Positions 45,057 through 54,260 are shown, numbered from the stretch's first letter. The stretch: DNA of 64,000 bases from an uncultured Draconibacterium sp. (GCF_913063105.1 NZ_CAJXYQ010000010.1:1-64000), one strand, 5' to 3'. Made by a program: numbers and translations. Notes: generated by a model from the letters alone, not told the origin.

Positions 45057-45551
45057 CTATTTAAACATGCGAGGCACCAGGTGAAATGCCAATTTGCCAC
45101 TTCGGGCTTCCACTTCTTCCCAGGTGTCAGCATCAAAGTTTATTCCAACGGTTGATGAGGTAGGCATATCACTGTAAAACGCTTCAAGCAGGTTGCAAAC
45201 ATAGTAGTAAAATCCCGGATTGTGACCAAAGAAAAATACGGTATTTACGCTTGATGGTAACTTTTGTATTAATTCCAGAAATTCGCTGGTGATAAGGCCA
45301 TCGTAAATGTCTTGTATTTCAATAATTTTTTTCTGATCGAAATCCAGTTGTTCGGCAAATATCCTTGCCGTTTTTATCGCCCTTTTGGCAGGGCTCGAAA
45401 TAATTTGATCCGGAAGAATACCCTGTTTTTTTAATTCCTGGCTAACCCGTTTTGCATCGTTTTTTCCGCGTGGGCGCAAATCACGTGTAAAATCATCTTC
45501 GTAGCCGTAAGGAACGGCTTTGCCATGCCTAACAATTACTACCTGTTTCAT
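45057..45551 (-). CDS. SixA-like histidine phosphatase
   Basis: A small phosphoglycerate-mutase-fold phosphatase of 164 aa. It has catalytic RHGKA at residues 8-12, Arg in SSPAKRAIKTA and His in FFGHNPG. SixA-type enzymes remove phosphate from phosphohistidine in signalling or PTS proteins, but the substrate here is unknown. It lies 15 nt after the small monooxygenase gene on the same strand. The 224-nt gap downstream holds only a 7-bp hairpin (44888-44905). Confidence 0.88.
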   Translation of the reverse strand: MKQVVIVRHGKAVPYGYEDDFTRDLRPRGKNDAKRVSQELKKQGILPDQIISSPAKRAIKTARIFAEQLDFDQKKIIEIQDIYDGLITSEFLELIQKLPSSVNTVFFFGHNPGFYYYVCNLLEAFYSDMPTSSTVGINFDADTWEEVEARSGKLAFHLVPRMFK

Positions 45552-45566
45552 ATTATTACATTTAAG

Positions 45567-45848
45567 TTAGTTTACCGGTTGGTATAAATCTATTTCAACA
45601 TCTGCAATTTTTACAATTTTAGGTACCGTACTGGTAAAATGAACTGTTTTGTTGTGGAGGTCAATGGCCTGTTGGTCTTTCCACTTTTCAATCATGGTGT
45701 AGGTTAGTTCGTGTTGCAAATCTTTATGGAGGTTATATTCCAGGCAACCTTCCTCTGCCTGTGAAGGAGCAATTAAACCCTTCGCTAATTCAACAAATTT
45801 TTCTTCCTGTCCTTCTTTAACTTTAAACTTAGCAACTATCGATATCAT
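45567..45848 (-). CDS. ABM-domain protein, putative quinol monooxygenase
   Basis: A 93-aa single-domain ferredoxin-like dimeric alpha/beta-barrel protein. The motifs VKEGQEEKFVELAKGLIAPSQAEEGCLEYNL and EKWKDQQAIDLHNKTVHF match the YgiN-like antibiotic biosynthesis monooxygenase family. The catalytic His/Trp arrangement (EKW, HNKTVHF) is conserved, while the substrate is unknown. Probably co-transcribed with the SixA-like gene. Divergent from the phosphodiesterase gene. Confidence 0.88.
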   Translation of the reverse strand: MISIVAKFKVKEGQEEKFVELAKGLIAPSQAEEGCLEYNLHKDLQHELTYTMIEKWKDQQAIDLHNKTVHFTSTVPKIVKIADVEIDLYQPVN

Positions 45849-45920
45849 ATTGTTCTTTTTTCTGAAATGTTGGTTAATAGGAACAAATTTAACTTAATTT
45901 GCGCGAATAAGTCGAATAAA

Positions 45921-46433
45921 ATGAAACGAATCGGATTGCTGTCGGATACCCACGGCTTTATTCATCCCCGCGTATTTAATTTTTTTGCAAATGTTGATGA
46001 AATTTGGCATGCCGGCGATTTTGGTAACATTGAAACGGCCGATAAACTGGCGGAAATAAAACCATTACGAGCGGTTTATGGTAATATTGATGGGCAGGAT
46101 GTTCGGGTAGTGCACCCTTTGCACCAGCGATTTAGGTGCGAAGATGTTGATGTTTGGATGACACATATTGGTGGTTACCCCGGGCGTTACGAACGCTATG
46201 TAAAACCCGATATTTTTACCAATCCGCCTGATCTTTTTATCAGCGGACATTCGCATATTTTGAAAGTGATTTACGATAAGAAACTCGATTTTTTGCACAT
46301 GAATCCTGGTGCTGCTGGTTACAAAGGTTTCCATAAAGTATGTACAGCCCTGCGTTTTGTTATTGATGGGGCAAACATTCGGGATTTGGAGATTTGGGAA
46401 ATGCCGCGTCAGGAGGCGGTGCTCGATTTATAA
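45921..46433 (+). CDS. YfcE/MJ0936-type metallophosphodiesterase
   Basis: A cytoplasmic metal-dependent phosphodiesterase. Metal motifs are in order: SDTHG (D-x-H), HAGDFG (GD), GNID (GNxD in shortened form), THIGG and SGHSHI (GHxH). The ATG at 45921 is preferred over a Met at 45867 because a TTG (45870-45872) and TTAATTTG (45894-45901), 21 nt apart, form a likely promoter inside the longer reading. It is convergent with the phospholipase D-like gene with 3 nt between them. Confidence 0.9.
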   Translation: MKRIGLLSDTHGFIHPRVFNFFANVDEIWHAGDFGNIETADKLAEIKPLRAVYGNIDGQDVRVVHPLHQRFRCEDVDVWMTHIGGYPGRYERYVKPDIFTNPPDLFISGHSHILKVIYDKKLDFLHMNPGAAGYKGFHKVCTALRFVIDGANIRDLEIWEMPRQEAVLDL

Positions 46434-46436
46434 TTT

Positions 46437-47099
46437 TCAGAACGGGAATAAGGAATCCCAAAGCCGTTCAAACTCATCGTTATATTGTTTTACTATTTCA
46501 AATTTTGAAGTAGCAAGTAAGTTTTCCTGGTTGTGTTTTGTAGCGGTATAGGTCCAGTTGAAACTGCCGGTTATAGCTATGCGCTCATCAATTATTCCAA
46601 ATTTATTGTGCATGTGGTAATGCGAATGATCGATTTTAACAGGAATTCCTGCCTTGGCTAGTTTTAAAATTTCAGAACCGTTATCGGTGGTCTTTTCGTC
46701 GTCGGTAATTATACGCACTTTTACACCCCGTTTATGGCAAGCTTTAATTTTTTGTGCCAGTTCGTTGTCGGTAATGGTAAAAATGCACAAGTCAACCGAA
46801 GTATGGGCATGCTCGAGCAGGTATTTAATTTCGTTTTTAATTTCGTTACCCGGACTAAAAAATACGCGATTAAAATGGAAGGCATGCTCGTTAATAAGTT
46901 GGGTGCAGGTTTGCAGCCAGTCGATTGCCTGGCTTTTATCCAGCTCATCAAGCGTTTTAGCTGTTTCTGTCAACTGCAGTTTTAGCCGGTCGCGCTGATG
47001 CCTGGTTAGTCTTTTCAGCTGAACTGCTACTGATTTTGGAAGGTGCTTTTTCTTAAGAGCACTTTTATGGTTGACAAAATAATTAAACAGTTCCTTCAT
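46437..47099 (-). CDS. Single-HKD phospholipase D-like nuclease/phosphodiesterase
   Basis: A 220-aa protein with an unusual basic helical N-terminus (residues 1-80, with KKKHLPKSVAVQLKRL) and one phospholipase D motif, HNKFGIIDERIAITGSFNWT, at about 163-182. One HKD motif implies a homodimer, as in the Nuc endonuclease family. No signal peptide is present, so it likely acts in the cytoplasm. It lies 2 nt downstream of prmA, suggesting a shared transcript. Substrate is unknown; nucleic acid is plausible. Confidence 0.82.
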   Translation of the reverse strand: MKELFNYFVNHKSALKKKHLPKSVAVQLKRLTRHQRDRLKLQLTETAKTLDELDKSQAIDWLQTCTQLINEHAFHFNRVFFSPGNEIKNEIKYLLEHAHTSVDLCIFTITDNELAQKIKACHKRGVKVRIITDDEKTTDNGSEILKLAKAGIPVKIDHSHYHMHNKFGIIDERIAITGSFNWTYTATKHNQENLLATSKFEIVKQYNDEFERLWDSLFPF

Positions 47100-47101
47100 T
47101 T

Positions 47102-47938
47102 TTATTTGGTAAACGAGTGTGCCACCCAGTTGTTTTTTTCCACAAAACCGGCATCTACCATGCCTAGGCTTTCGGCTTTTCTTTTAATATCCGGAATGTC
47201 TTCTTTATAAAAACCACTCAGAATTAAGGTGCCGCCCATGTTTAGCACCGAATAATAAGCTTCCATATCATTCAGTAAAACGTTTTTATGAATATTGGCA
47301 AAAATCAGGTCGAATGTGTCGGTGCCGAGTATACTTGCATCACCAAGTTTTATTTCAATGTTGCCAATGTTGTTTAGTTGGGCATTTTCCAATGTTCCTT
47401 CGTACGACCAATTATCAATATCAATTGCAGTAATCTGTTTCGCTCCTTTCATCGATGCCAGAATGCTGAGAATTCCTGTTCCGCAACCCATATCAAGAAT
47501 GGTCTTTCCACTCAAATCGTTTTGAAGAATCGACTCGATAATGGTAGCTGTTGTTTCATGGTTTCCCGTTCCGAAAGCCATGTTAGGCTCAATAATAATT
47601 TCGTATTTGGCTTCGGGATACTCCGTGTGAAAGGGTGCTCGTATCATACATTCTCCACCTATTACCAGGGGTTTGAAATAATTCTTTTCCCACTCTTCGT
47701 TCCAGTTTTGGTCAGCAATAAACTCTGATTTTACTTTAAACGAAAAATCCCCGGAGAAATCTGCCAGCACAGCGTTTAAATTTTCTTCTGAGAAACTGGC
47801 TGCCGGAATAAAAGCTTCGAATCCTTCTTCGGTTTCCACAAAACTATCGAAGCCAATTTCTGCCAGTTGAGCATTTAAAATATCGCGCAACCACTCTTGA
47901 AACGGTGTGATTTGTATAGTAACTTTTTGGTAATCCAT
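47102..47938 (-). CDS. prmA: Ribosomal protein L11 methyltransferase
   Basis: Trimethylates lysines of ribosomal protein L11 using SAM. The N-terminal substrate-recognition domain (1-90) is followed by the Rossmann domain, with FGTGNHETT, motif I LDMGCGTGILSILA and FANIHKNVL. Length of 278 aa is normal for Bacteroidota. Transcription may begin in the intergenic region that holds the palindromic element, 41 nt upstream of the start. Confidence 0.93.
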   Translation of the reverse strand: MDYQKVTIQITPFQEWLRDILNAQLAEIGFDSFVETEEGFEAFIPAASFSEENLNAVLADFSGDFSFKVKSEFIADQNWNEEWEKNYFKPLVIGGECMIRAPFHTEYPEAKYEIIIEPNMAFGTGNHETTATIIESILQNDLSGKTILDMGCGTGILSILASMKGAKQITAIDIDNWSYEGTLENAQLNNIGNIEIKLGDASILGTDTFDLIFANIHKNVLLNDMEAYYSVLNMGGTLILSGFYKEDIPDIKRKAESLGMVDAGFVEKNNWVAHSFTK

Positions 47939-47979
47939 TTTTTCTAATTTTCTTGTATCTCAACGTTTTAAGAACATTG

Positions 47980-48120
47980 AACACCGTCCTTTAGGGCGGT
48001 GAAAGGCAAAAGTAAGCATCTCGCTGGATTTTGTAATATTTTGTATTTTAATAATTTACAAAATATTACAAAATCCATATACTCGGTAAGTCTTGCTTCA
48101 CCGCCATAATGGACGGTGTT
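47980..48120. mobile_element. Palindromic non-autonomous element (PATE/MITE-like, IS200/IS605-type ends)
   Basis: A 141-bp element bounded by 24-bp terminal inverted repeats (47980-48003 and 48097-48120) that differ at two positions. Each end is itself a small hairpin (CACCGTCC, 4-5 nt loop, GGCGGTG) with one bulged T, the kind of structure recognised by Y1 transposases of the IS200/IS605 family. In the middle lies a perfect 20-bp inverted repeat (48026-48045 with 48057-48076) with an 11-nt loop. No transposase is encoded. It lies between prmA and the DUF4857 remnant. Confidence 0.7.
48026..48076. repeat. Perfect 20-bp inverted repeat inside the palindromic element
   Basis: GGATTTTGTAATATTTTGTA pairs with its exact complement across an 11-nt loop. 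It is AT rich and lacks a T tract directly after the stem on either strand, so it is not a standard terminator. Confidence 0.95.
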
Positions 48121-48151
48121 AGTAATACTAAGCATTGATAATTTGCTTAAT

Positions 48152-48186
48152 ATAAAAAAACGGCCACTCAAAACTGAATGGCCGTT
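48152..48186 (-). terminator. Terminator of the DUF6850-end transcript
   Basis: AACGGCCA (48159-48166) pairs with TGGCCGTT (48179-48186), with an inner TCA/TGA extension. On the minus strand the stem is followed by seven T. It lies beyond the DUF4857 remnant, so minus-strand transcripts from the uptake locus read through the remnant before stopping. Confidence 0.88.
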
Positions 48187-48204
48187 ACACTGTCCCTTTC
48201 CCCG

Positions 48205-48300
48205 TTAATCAAAAAATTTATTCGGGAAAAAGTTAACGGCAATAAAGCCAAATATTCCTGTTATACTAATTATTAAAAGATCGTCGATCTTGTTCTTTAT
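48205..48300 (-). pseudogene. Remnant of a DUF4857-type gene C-terminus
   Basis: On the minus strand this stretch reads IKNKIDDLLIISITGIFGFI followed by AVNFFPNKFFD and a stop. The C-terminus of the DUF4857 gene at 54288 reads IKNQLVDFAIIAATGIFGFI then AVNFFPNKFFK. An in-frame TGA (48301-48303) lies just upstream, no start codon is present, and no further similarity is seen beyond it. The piece is therefore a truncated paralogue tail directly after the DUF6850 gene, and it marks a past duplication or recombination of this locus. Confidence 0.85.
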
Positions 48301-48334
48301 TCAATCTTGTTGCAATTTAACTACCTGAACATCA

Positions 48335-49930
48335 TTAGAAAATATATCCTATACTAAGAGCTAATTTTCCACATGTATCGCCGACGTATGTTAAATCAAA
48401 AGCTTTGGTATAGCTATACTGCATCTCTGCGTAAATTCTGTAATTTCCCGGAAATGCTTTTGTATAGCGGAATTCAACATTTCCACTGGCTCGACCTGTT
48501 GTCAGGTACTCATACTCGCGATATAAGTAATGATCGAGTGTCGCATAATTCTCGGAGGCAGAAGCGTAACTTCCATCATCTTTAACTGTTCCGCTACCCG
48601 AACCATAATTTCCTCCCAAAGATATGCTGTACATATTTCTATTATGGAGGATATTTCGTTTAACCGATGCACCTGCAGTTACCTGCTTTACGTCCTGTTT
48701 TCGGTAATACGGATAAAAGGTTGCCACCTGGTCTCTTCGCCATAGCGAAACATCAGTGTTGATTACCCACTCCGGATTATTATCGATAACATTAATATTA
48801 CCCGTATATTGGAATGAAGCTTTGGATAAAACACGGTCCAAAACTTCGTTTTTGCCATAATAAACAACGGTAGTATTTCCTCCTTCGGTGGTTGATTCTT
48901 TATACGAATTCTCGAAATTAAGTAAATCCTCGCGTTCGAAATTGACGGATAACTGGTGTAAGTTCTGAAGTCTTTTTAAAACCAGCACTCCCTGGTAGTG
49001 ATAGCTATTCGCTTCATGTTCGGTATATTGAATATTTACAGACGATTTTTGACCGAAATACCCGCTTCTCCATTTCAATCCCACTTCATTAAAGAAGTGA
49101 AGCTTGTTTTTAGGAAGTATATCAATTTGAAAAGAAACGCCATGAATATAGTCAACAAATGGATTATTGTCATCATCGCCGGTGAAGCCATCCATTCCAA
49201 ACTTCTCTTGTTTGCCCATAAAAGAGCCATAGCTGATTAGTGAATTAAACTGTTGATCGGTGTTTCCTTCAGCCTGATACAATGTATTCTCTACCCGCTT
49301 TCTGAAATAGTAATTGGAACCAATATCGGCAAATTCTCCAAGCAAGTAGGAGAGGCCAACAGTCGTTTCCATGTTCATGAGGTCGTTTGTATGTCTTAAA
49401 TCTTTTATTTTATAGTAGCTTGCAGTCTTGTAATCCGCCTTTACACCCAGCAATAATTTTTTATAAACAGGCAAACTAAATGCCCCAATAAGATGATACG
49501 TTTCCATGTTTTTCTTTCCGGCTGTACTATCGGCAAATTCCACAATATCGAATGATGAGAAATACGGATCTAATAAGGTTGATCCCCCCATATTGTTACC
49601 TGAGAAATTGGAATATTTCATTTTTCCATAAAAAACAAGCTTGTTTAATCGATAATAAGATTCGGTCATCCCTCCAAAAGAATAGCTGTTATCTGATTGG
49701 TAGAAATTAATAAAATCTCCATTTTTCTTGTTGTAGAAAGCTTCGATAAACGAAATCTTTTTTGTGCTGAGTCTGTCTAAACCAGCAGCATTTTCGCTAC
49801 TTAACCATGGATTTGAGTTTCTGATATACTCTATATCAGTCCAGCTATTTTGCTCCTGTGCCCACAATCCGGAAGTAAATAATACGCCTCCAATAAACAG
49901 CAACCACGTTATACATTTCATTTTTATCAT
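48335..49930 (-). CDS. DUF6850-type outer-membrane beta-barrel protein
   Basis: The last intact gene of the uptake locus, 531 aa. A signal peptide (ITWLLFIGGVLFTSGLWAQ) precedes a barrel-like sequence of alternating strands ending LALSIGYIF, with C-terminal Phe as in many outer-membrane proteins. Motifs such as NPWLSSENAAGL and SFIEAFYNKKNGDF match the family labelled DUF6850, which I know only from similar loci with TonB receptors and DUF4876. ATG at 49930 or 49921 are both possible. Role is probably passage or anchoring in the outer membrane. Confidence 0.75.
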   Translation of the reverse strand: MIKMKCITWLLFIGGVLFTSGLWAQEQNSWTDIEYIRNSNPWLSSENAAGLDRLSTKKISFIEAFYNKKNGDFINFYQSDNSYSFGGMTESYYRLNKLVFYGKMKYSNFSGNNMGGSTLLDPYFSSFDIVEFADSTAGKKNMETYHLIGAFSLPVYKKLLLGVKADYKTASYYKIKDLRHTNDLMNMETTVGLSYLLGEFADIGSNYYFRKRVENTLYQAEGNTDQQFNSLISYGSFMGKQEKFGMDGFTGDDDNNPFVDYIHGVSFQIDILPKNKLHFFNEVGLKWRSGYFGQKSSVNIQYTEHEANSYHYQGVLVLKRLQNLHQLSVNFEREDLLNFENSYKESTTEGGNTTVVYYGKNEVLDRVLSKASFQYTGNINVIDNNPEWVINTDVSLWRRDQVATFYPYYRKQDVKQVTAGASVKRNILHNRNMYSISLGGNYGSGSGTVKDDGSYASASENYATLDHYLYREYEYLTTGRASGNVEFRYTKAFPGNYRIYAEMQYSYTKAFDLTYVGDTCGKLALSIGYIF

Positions 49931-49950
49931 AGTGCCCTAGTCCTTACAAA

Positions 49951-51285
49951 TTAATCGCGCAATGAAGCTTTTCTCCGTTGGTGGAAATCATTTGTTGCGC
50001 TGTTAGTATCGCTGTATATAATACGTGCCCCGTTTGCAATAGAAGCTTCTGCGTCAATACCCGATGGATCAGTACTTCCATCCACCAGGTCAGTTGTTCC
50101 GCCTGAATAGCTATAAACAAGTCTTTCGGCATTTTCCAGTAATGCTTCCGTTGCTTCTTTGTTAACGTTACGGTATAAAGTATACCCATAAGTATTGTTT
50201 AGGTATACGTAACCGGCATCAATTGCTGATGGTAGCCTTTTTTGGTTGTCGTACCCCTGACGGTAAACTTCAATTCCATCGAGTACCCAGTCCATCGGAA
50301 CTTTTGAATAAATCATGGTTGATGATCCATTGTAGTTACCAAGATTGTCGGCATTATTTGCAAATTCGGCCGGGGTTTCACCTTCTGTTTTAAAGATAAA
50401 AAATGCAGGAGAGGAAACGCTGAAAGTCCAGGCTGATCCTGATCCGTATTTTACTGCTGATAAATAGTGTGAGGTAGGGATAAGTGAGGAGGGAGCAGGA
50501 TAATACAGCTCATGTGTATACACATTAATATCATAAGCTGTATAATAGACTGAATTGGCAAAATTAATGGATTGACTATATGTTACTGTATTATCAACTG
50601 CGCTGTTAATTGCCACTACAATTTGTTCTCCCGGGGCCAAACTAATTCCGTCAGGGAAATACCAAATACCCATCGCCGCAGGAATCCAGCCTTCTTTAAC
50701 AAAAGAAAGCTCTCCCTGCTCGAAAAAATAATTTGTTTGATTTGAATTGTACGGGAAAGCTGCTCCAAAACCAAAGTTATCTAACGAAACAGAACTTGCA
50801 GAGTTGTTGTATAAAATGGTATACTGCCCCCGGTTAAAAGAGCCGGAGCCATCGTCTTTTTGGCAACCACCGTTATACAATTCCTTAATAATAATAGCAG
50901 ATGTTTGAGATACGGATAATTCAATATTTGTTACCACTGAATTCTTGTCTGATTCAGTTACACTAAGGCTTTTGTTTCCGGTGAATATGTATGACGTTGC
51001 AGACAGGGTACGCATTTCGGAAACTGCTGCATCGTAAATACCAAAAGGAACCTCAAATGTTGCAATTCCATCAGCATCGGTACTATCGGTATAAGCAATA
51101 TTATTTGTAGAATTCACTAATGAAACTATTACGTTTGCGACCGGTTCAAAATTATCAGGATAATGCAATTGTACACTAACCATTTGTGTCTGGTATAAAT
51201 GATCGTAGTCGTTTTGGCACGACTGAAAAACCAACGTTATCAATCCGATAACCAATAACAGGCGAAAGTTGATTTTTGTATTCAT
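49951..51285 (-). CDS. DUF4876-type surface lipoprotein
   Basis: A lipoprotein: signal LLLVIGLITLVFQSCQ with Cys at about residue 23. An Ig/carboxypeptidase-regulatory-like domain (35-115, VQLHYPDNFEPVANVIVSLVN) is followed by a domain with IIIKELYNGGCQKDDGSGSF. This matches the DUF4876 family, which regularly accompanies a TonB receptor. It lies 17 nt downstream of the TonB gene in place of a SusD-like partner, so it may be the surface ligand-binding partner (inference). Confidence 0.78.
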   Translation of the reverse strand: MNTKINFRLLLVIGLITLVFQSCQNDYDHLYQTQMVSVQLHYPDNFEPVANVIVSLVNSTNNIAYTDSTDADGIATFEVPFGIYDAAVSEMRTLSATSYIFTGNKSLSVTESDKNSVVTNIELSVSQTSAIIIKELYNGGCQKDDGSGSFNRGQYTILYNNSASSVSLDNFGFGAAFPYNSNQTNYFFEQGELSFVKEGWIPAAMGIWYFPDGISLAPGEQIVVAINSAVDNTVTYSQSINFANSVYYTAYDINVYTHELYYPAPSSLIPTSHYLSAVKYGSGSAWTFSVSSPAFFIFKTEGETPAEFANNADNLGNYNGSSTMIYSKVPMDWVLDGIEVYRQGYDNQKRLPSAIDAGYVYLNNTYGYTLYRNVNKEATEALLENAERLVYSYSGGTTDLVDGSTDPSGIDAEASIANGARIIYSDTNSATNDFHQRRKASLRD

Positions 51286-51302
51286 ATCCTATTTCAAATT
51301 AT

Positions 51303-54260
51303 TTATAATTTAATTCGCATCGACAGTCCGTAATAAAATTTTGCAATTTTTCCTGAGCTGTTATAATAAAGTGATTCCTCGTTTCCGGTCTGGCTGTTTG
51401 TTATTTTTCCGGTATTGTTAAAAAAGTTTGTCGCTTTAAAAGTGAGTGAAATTCGATCTCCAATTTCTTTGGTTACATTCAGGTTTGCTGAAAAATACGG
51501 ACTATATTTCTCCGGCTGGAAATAATAGTCTTTACTCGATTTTTTTACTAACCTTGATAAATCGTTATATAAATCGGGATCGTTTTCTTTGGCCCACAAA
51601 AACTTTTCTAAAAACAGCACCTCAGTTTCCATATCGTTAATGGACTTGTAATACAAAGGATAGGTTGCCACGTAATTATTGCCGTCGTAAATATTTTCAC
51701 CTGATGATGATGGGAGATAAGCATCAGGATCATCCAGCACGTAGCTGCGTGTTCCGTCAGAGTACTCGCTTAGTTTACGGGAATAATCATACAAACATCC
51801 TTCCAGCCGACAGGAAACAATCATCCGAATTGCCGGAATGTGTGTGGTAACTGTTACGTTCGTACGTAGTTTCTTCGTTTCCGATCCATTGTTCACCCCG
51901 TCGTTTCCAACATAAAATCCAACATATTTATAAGGGCTTCCGTCAATCGACAAAGCACTGGTTGACATTCCCTCCTGTATCGTTTCATTAACTCCCTTGT
52001 AAGAATAATAACTTCCGTCGAGTCTAACAGAAGTTTTTAGTGCTTCAATTTTTCCGAAATCGATAATCCATTCCAGCCCTTTCCTAATAACGGACGAACC
52101 ATTCGCATAATAATAATCCTTTTTAAACCTGTTTTTTACCGTGTAGTTCAGTTCTTCACTTTCAAGTGTTCCTGTTGCATCCGAAACGGTAACTATTCCT
52201 GTTGACTGATCAATGTCGTAAACCTGATCTTCTCTGGGGATTTGGCTCTCTTCCAAGTCGCTTTGATCGGTTAATTTATGGGCTACCGGAATATAGTGAT
52301 CTGCCTGACGATAAGGATCGAATGTTTTATCCCGATAAGCCGTTAGCGAAATCCGTGTATTTCCTATTCTGAAATCGGTGCCCACTTCAAGTTTGCGTCG
52401 ACGTTGCCAATTTAAACTGGTATTGTAAATGGTTGAGATAGGCATCGAATAGTAGGCGTAAAAAGCGGTTCCTACCGCATCAGAGGTAGAAGCAAATGCC
52501 AGCCGGTCGCTATATGCCGGTCGAGGATAAAGAACGTTTGCAGAGGGAAGTTTTACAGCATCTCCCCATCCTGCGTGGATCTTTGCATATTTCAGTAATG
52601 AATTTTTGTTTTCATACAACACGTATTGGGCGTTTATACGTGGCGACCATCCCTGAACAGTTCCATATTCCGTTCCTTTAATAGAAGTAATGTCGGAACG
52701 AATTCCGGCCTGAATATCCATCTGGTTTCCAAACACCGGGAATATTACCTTGTCTTCAGCATAAAACGAGTAGTTATTTACAAAAGGTTGTTCATCGTAA
52801 CGGTATTCTCTCCAGGTTGGGGCATAACGCAAATCGTCGTAAAATTCGCCTTTACCGTAGTTGCCTGAAAATGAAACTTCGCCTCCGACTTTAATTCTGT
52901 TAATGAATTCTCCCTTTTTCTGAACCCAGTTTGCTTTCAGTTTTGCCGAATAGGTAACCGGTTTATCATCGTTATACATTATTTCGTACCACGAACCGGC
53001 AGGAATAAGAATGGTTTCAGCGTTCGGATTTTCATCGTAATCAGTAGCAATAAAATAGCCTTCTTCAGTAGAATGGTTTGCTACTGTAGATGCAGAACTG
53101 TCTTCGTTTTCTTTTTCTTCCCTTTTTTTATCGGCATAATTAACCGAGGCGGAAAAATCGAGCCCTGTTAAATAAGGAAGATTTAAAAGCCACTTTACAT
53201 TCAGGTTCGAACGTAAAGCATAATCTTTCTGTTTTTCATAGGTTCCCACAAACCTGTCCGGATCATTCTCCGAATTATAACCGCCCAGGTTTCCTGTAAT
53301 TCCATATGTTAAATCAATAGGCTTGCTTTTTGGCCCAATGGTATTGCGGTAGGTTAACGACATATTGTTTCGGGTATAAGTTGTATACGGCGAAACACGA
53401 TCCTTAATCGATTTGGTGTGTTCCAAACTGGTATTAATAAGTCCCCGTCTTCTTCCCAAATCGAAACCTTTTGTTGCCGAATAACTTTTTGTATTGGGTT
53501 TGGTTATCACCTCAACCTCCAATGGCGATTTTCCCTTGCGGGTATGAATTTTCATGAGACCGGCAGAAAGGTCGCCATTTTCAACCGATGGTAATCCCGT
53601 TACGATTTCAACCGATTCAATGTTATTTACCGCAATATTCCGAATGTCAATCCCATCAATTCCGTCAGTTGCAAAACTGCTAAAGTTTGAGTTGGACGTT
53701 AAACGTACTCCATCTACTTCAATGGCTGTACCAAACGACGGATTATCGATTTCTGATCTGGAGTCGGAGCGTAAAACAACATACCGTTCACTTGTTGCAT
53801 CCGTTTCATAACTGGTCTGCCCACCCGGTAATTGCGACATTAAATCAGAAATATCCTTTGTCTGAGCATGCGTTAAAGCATTTCTGTCTATGGAGTAGGA
53901 GGTAGCCAGTTCGTCTTTTTTCTGTGCAGTAACCACCACTTCATCCAACGACAGGTTGTTTTCTTTAATATAGAAAACCTGGTTTGAAACAGATTGATTC
54001 TTTATGCTAACTGAAGAGCTGGTTTTTTCATATCCCAAACATGATATTATCAATGAGAATTCGCCTTTCGGAAGTTTTATGGTAAAATCGCCATTATAAT
54101 CGGTAATTGCCCAAAAGTTATTATCGCTGGTAACGATAGTAGCAAATTCTATCGGTGTTTTTTTATCGGCATTAAGTACCTTTCCCGAGAGGGAGTATTG
54201 AGAATAGGCCACATTTATTGATGCGAGAAATACAAAGAATACAAGTACTATTTTTGCCAT
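51303..54260 (-). CDS. TonB-dependent outer-membrane receptor
   Basis: Imports a substrate across the outer membrane using TonB energy. A signal peptide (KIVLVFFVFLASINVAYSQ) precedes a CarboxypepD-regulatory-like domain (20-105), a plug domain (about 115-240, with SIDRNALTHAQTKDISDLMSQLPGG) and a long barrel ending YYGLSMRIKL. It lacks a SusC-type signature and a SusD neighbour, so polysaccharide uptake is less likely than a metal complex, vitamin or peptide. ATG at 54260 is preferred over TTG at 54287, which would abut the upstream stop. Confidence 0.88.
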   Translation of the reverse strand: MAKIVLVFFVFLASINVAYSQYSLSGKVLNADKKTPIEFATIVTSDNNFWAITDYNGDFTIKLPKGEFSLIISCLGYEKTSSSVSIKNQSVSNQVFYIKENNLSLDEVVVTAQKKDELATSYSIDRNALTHAQTKDISDLMSQLPGGQTSYETDATSERYVVLRSDSRSEIDNPSFGTAIEVDGVRLTSNSNFSSFATDGIDGIDIRNIAVNNIESVEIVTGLPSVENGDLSAGLMKIHTRKGKSPLEVEVITKPNTKSYSATKGFDLGRRRGLINTSLEHTKSIKDRVSPYTTYTRNNMSLTYRNTIGPKSKPIDLTYGITGNLGGYNSENDPDRFVGTYEKQKDYALRSNLNVKWLLNLPYLTGLDFSASVNYADKKREEKENEDSSASTVANHSTEEGYFIATDYDENPNAETILIPAGSWYEIMYNDDKPVTYSAKLKANWVQKKGEFINRIKVGGEVSFSGNYGKGEFYDDLRYAPTWREYRYDEQPFVNNYSFYAEDKVIFPVFGNQMDIQAGIRSDITSIKGTEYGTVQGWSPRINAQYVLYENKNSLLKYAKIHAGWGDAVKLPSANVLYPRPAYSDRLAFASTSDAVGTAFYAYYSMPISTIYNTSLNWQRRRKLEVGTDFRIGNTRISLTAYRDKTFDPYRQADHYIPVAHKLTDQSDLEESQIPREDQVYDIDQSTGIVTVSDATGTLESEELNYTVKNRFKKDYYYANGSSVIRKGLEWIIDFGKIEALKTSVRLDGSYYSYKGVNETIQEGMSTSALSIDGSPYKYVGFYVGNDGVNNGSETKKLRTNVTVTTHIPAIRMIVSCRLEGCLYDYSRKLSEYSDGTRSYVLDDPDAYLPSSSGENIYDGNNYVATYPLYYKSINDMETEVLFLEKFLWAKENDPDLYNDLSRLVKKSSKDYYFQPEKYSPYFSANLNVTKEIGDRISLTFKATNFFNNTGKITNSQTGNEESLYYNSSGKIAKFYYGLSMRIKL

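Noticed and set aside
47968-48171. A 67-codon minus-strand ORF across the palindromic element
   Set aside because: It follows the inverted repeats rather than any protein-like pattern, and no homologous motif is recognised.
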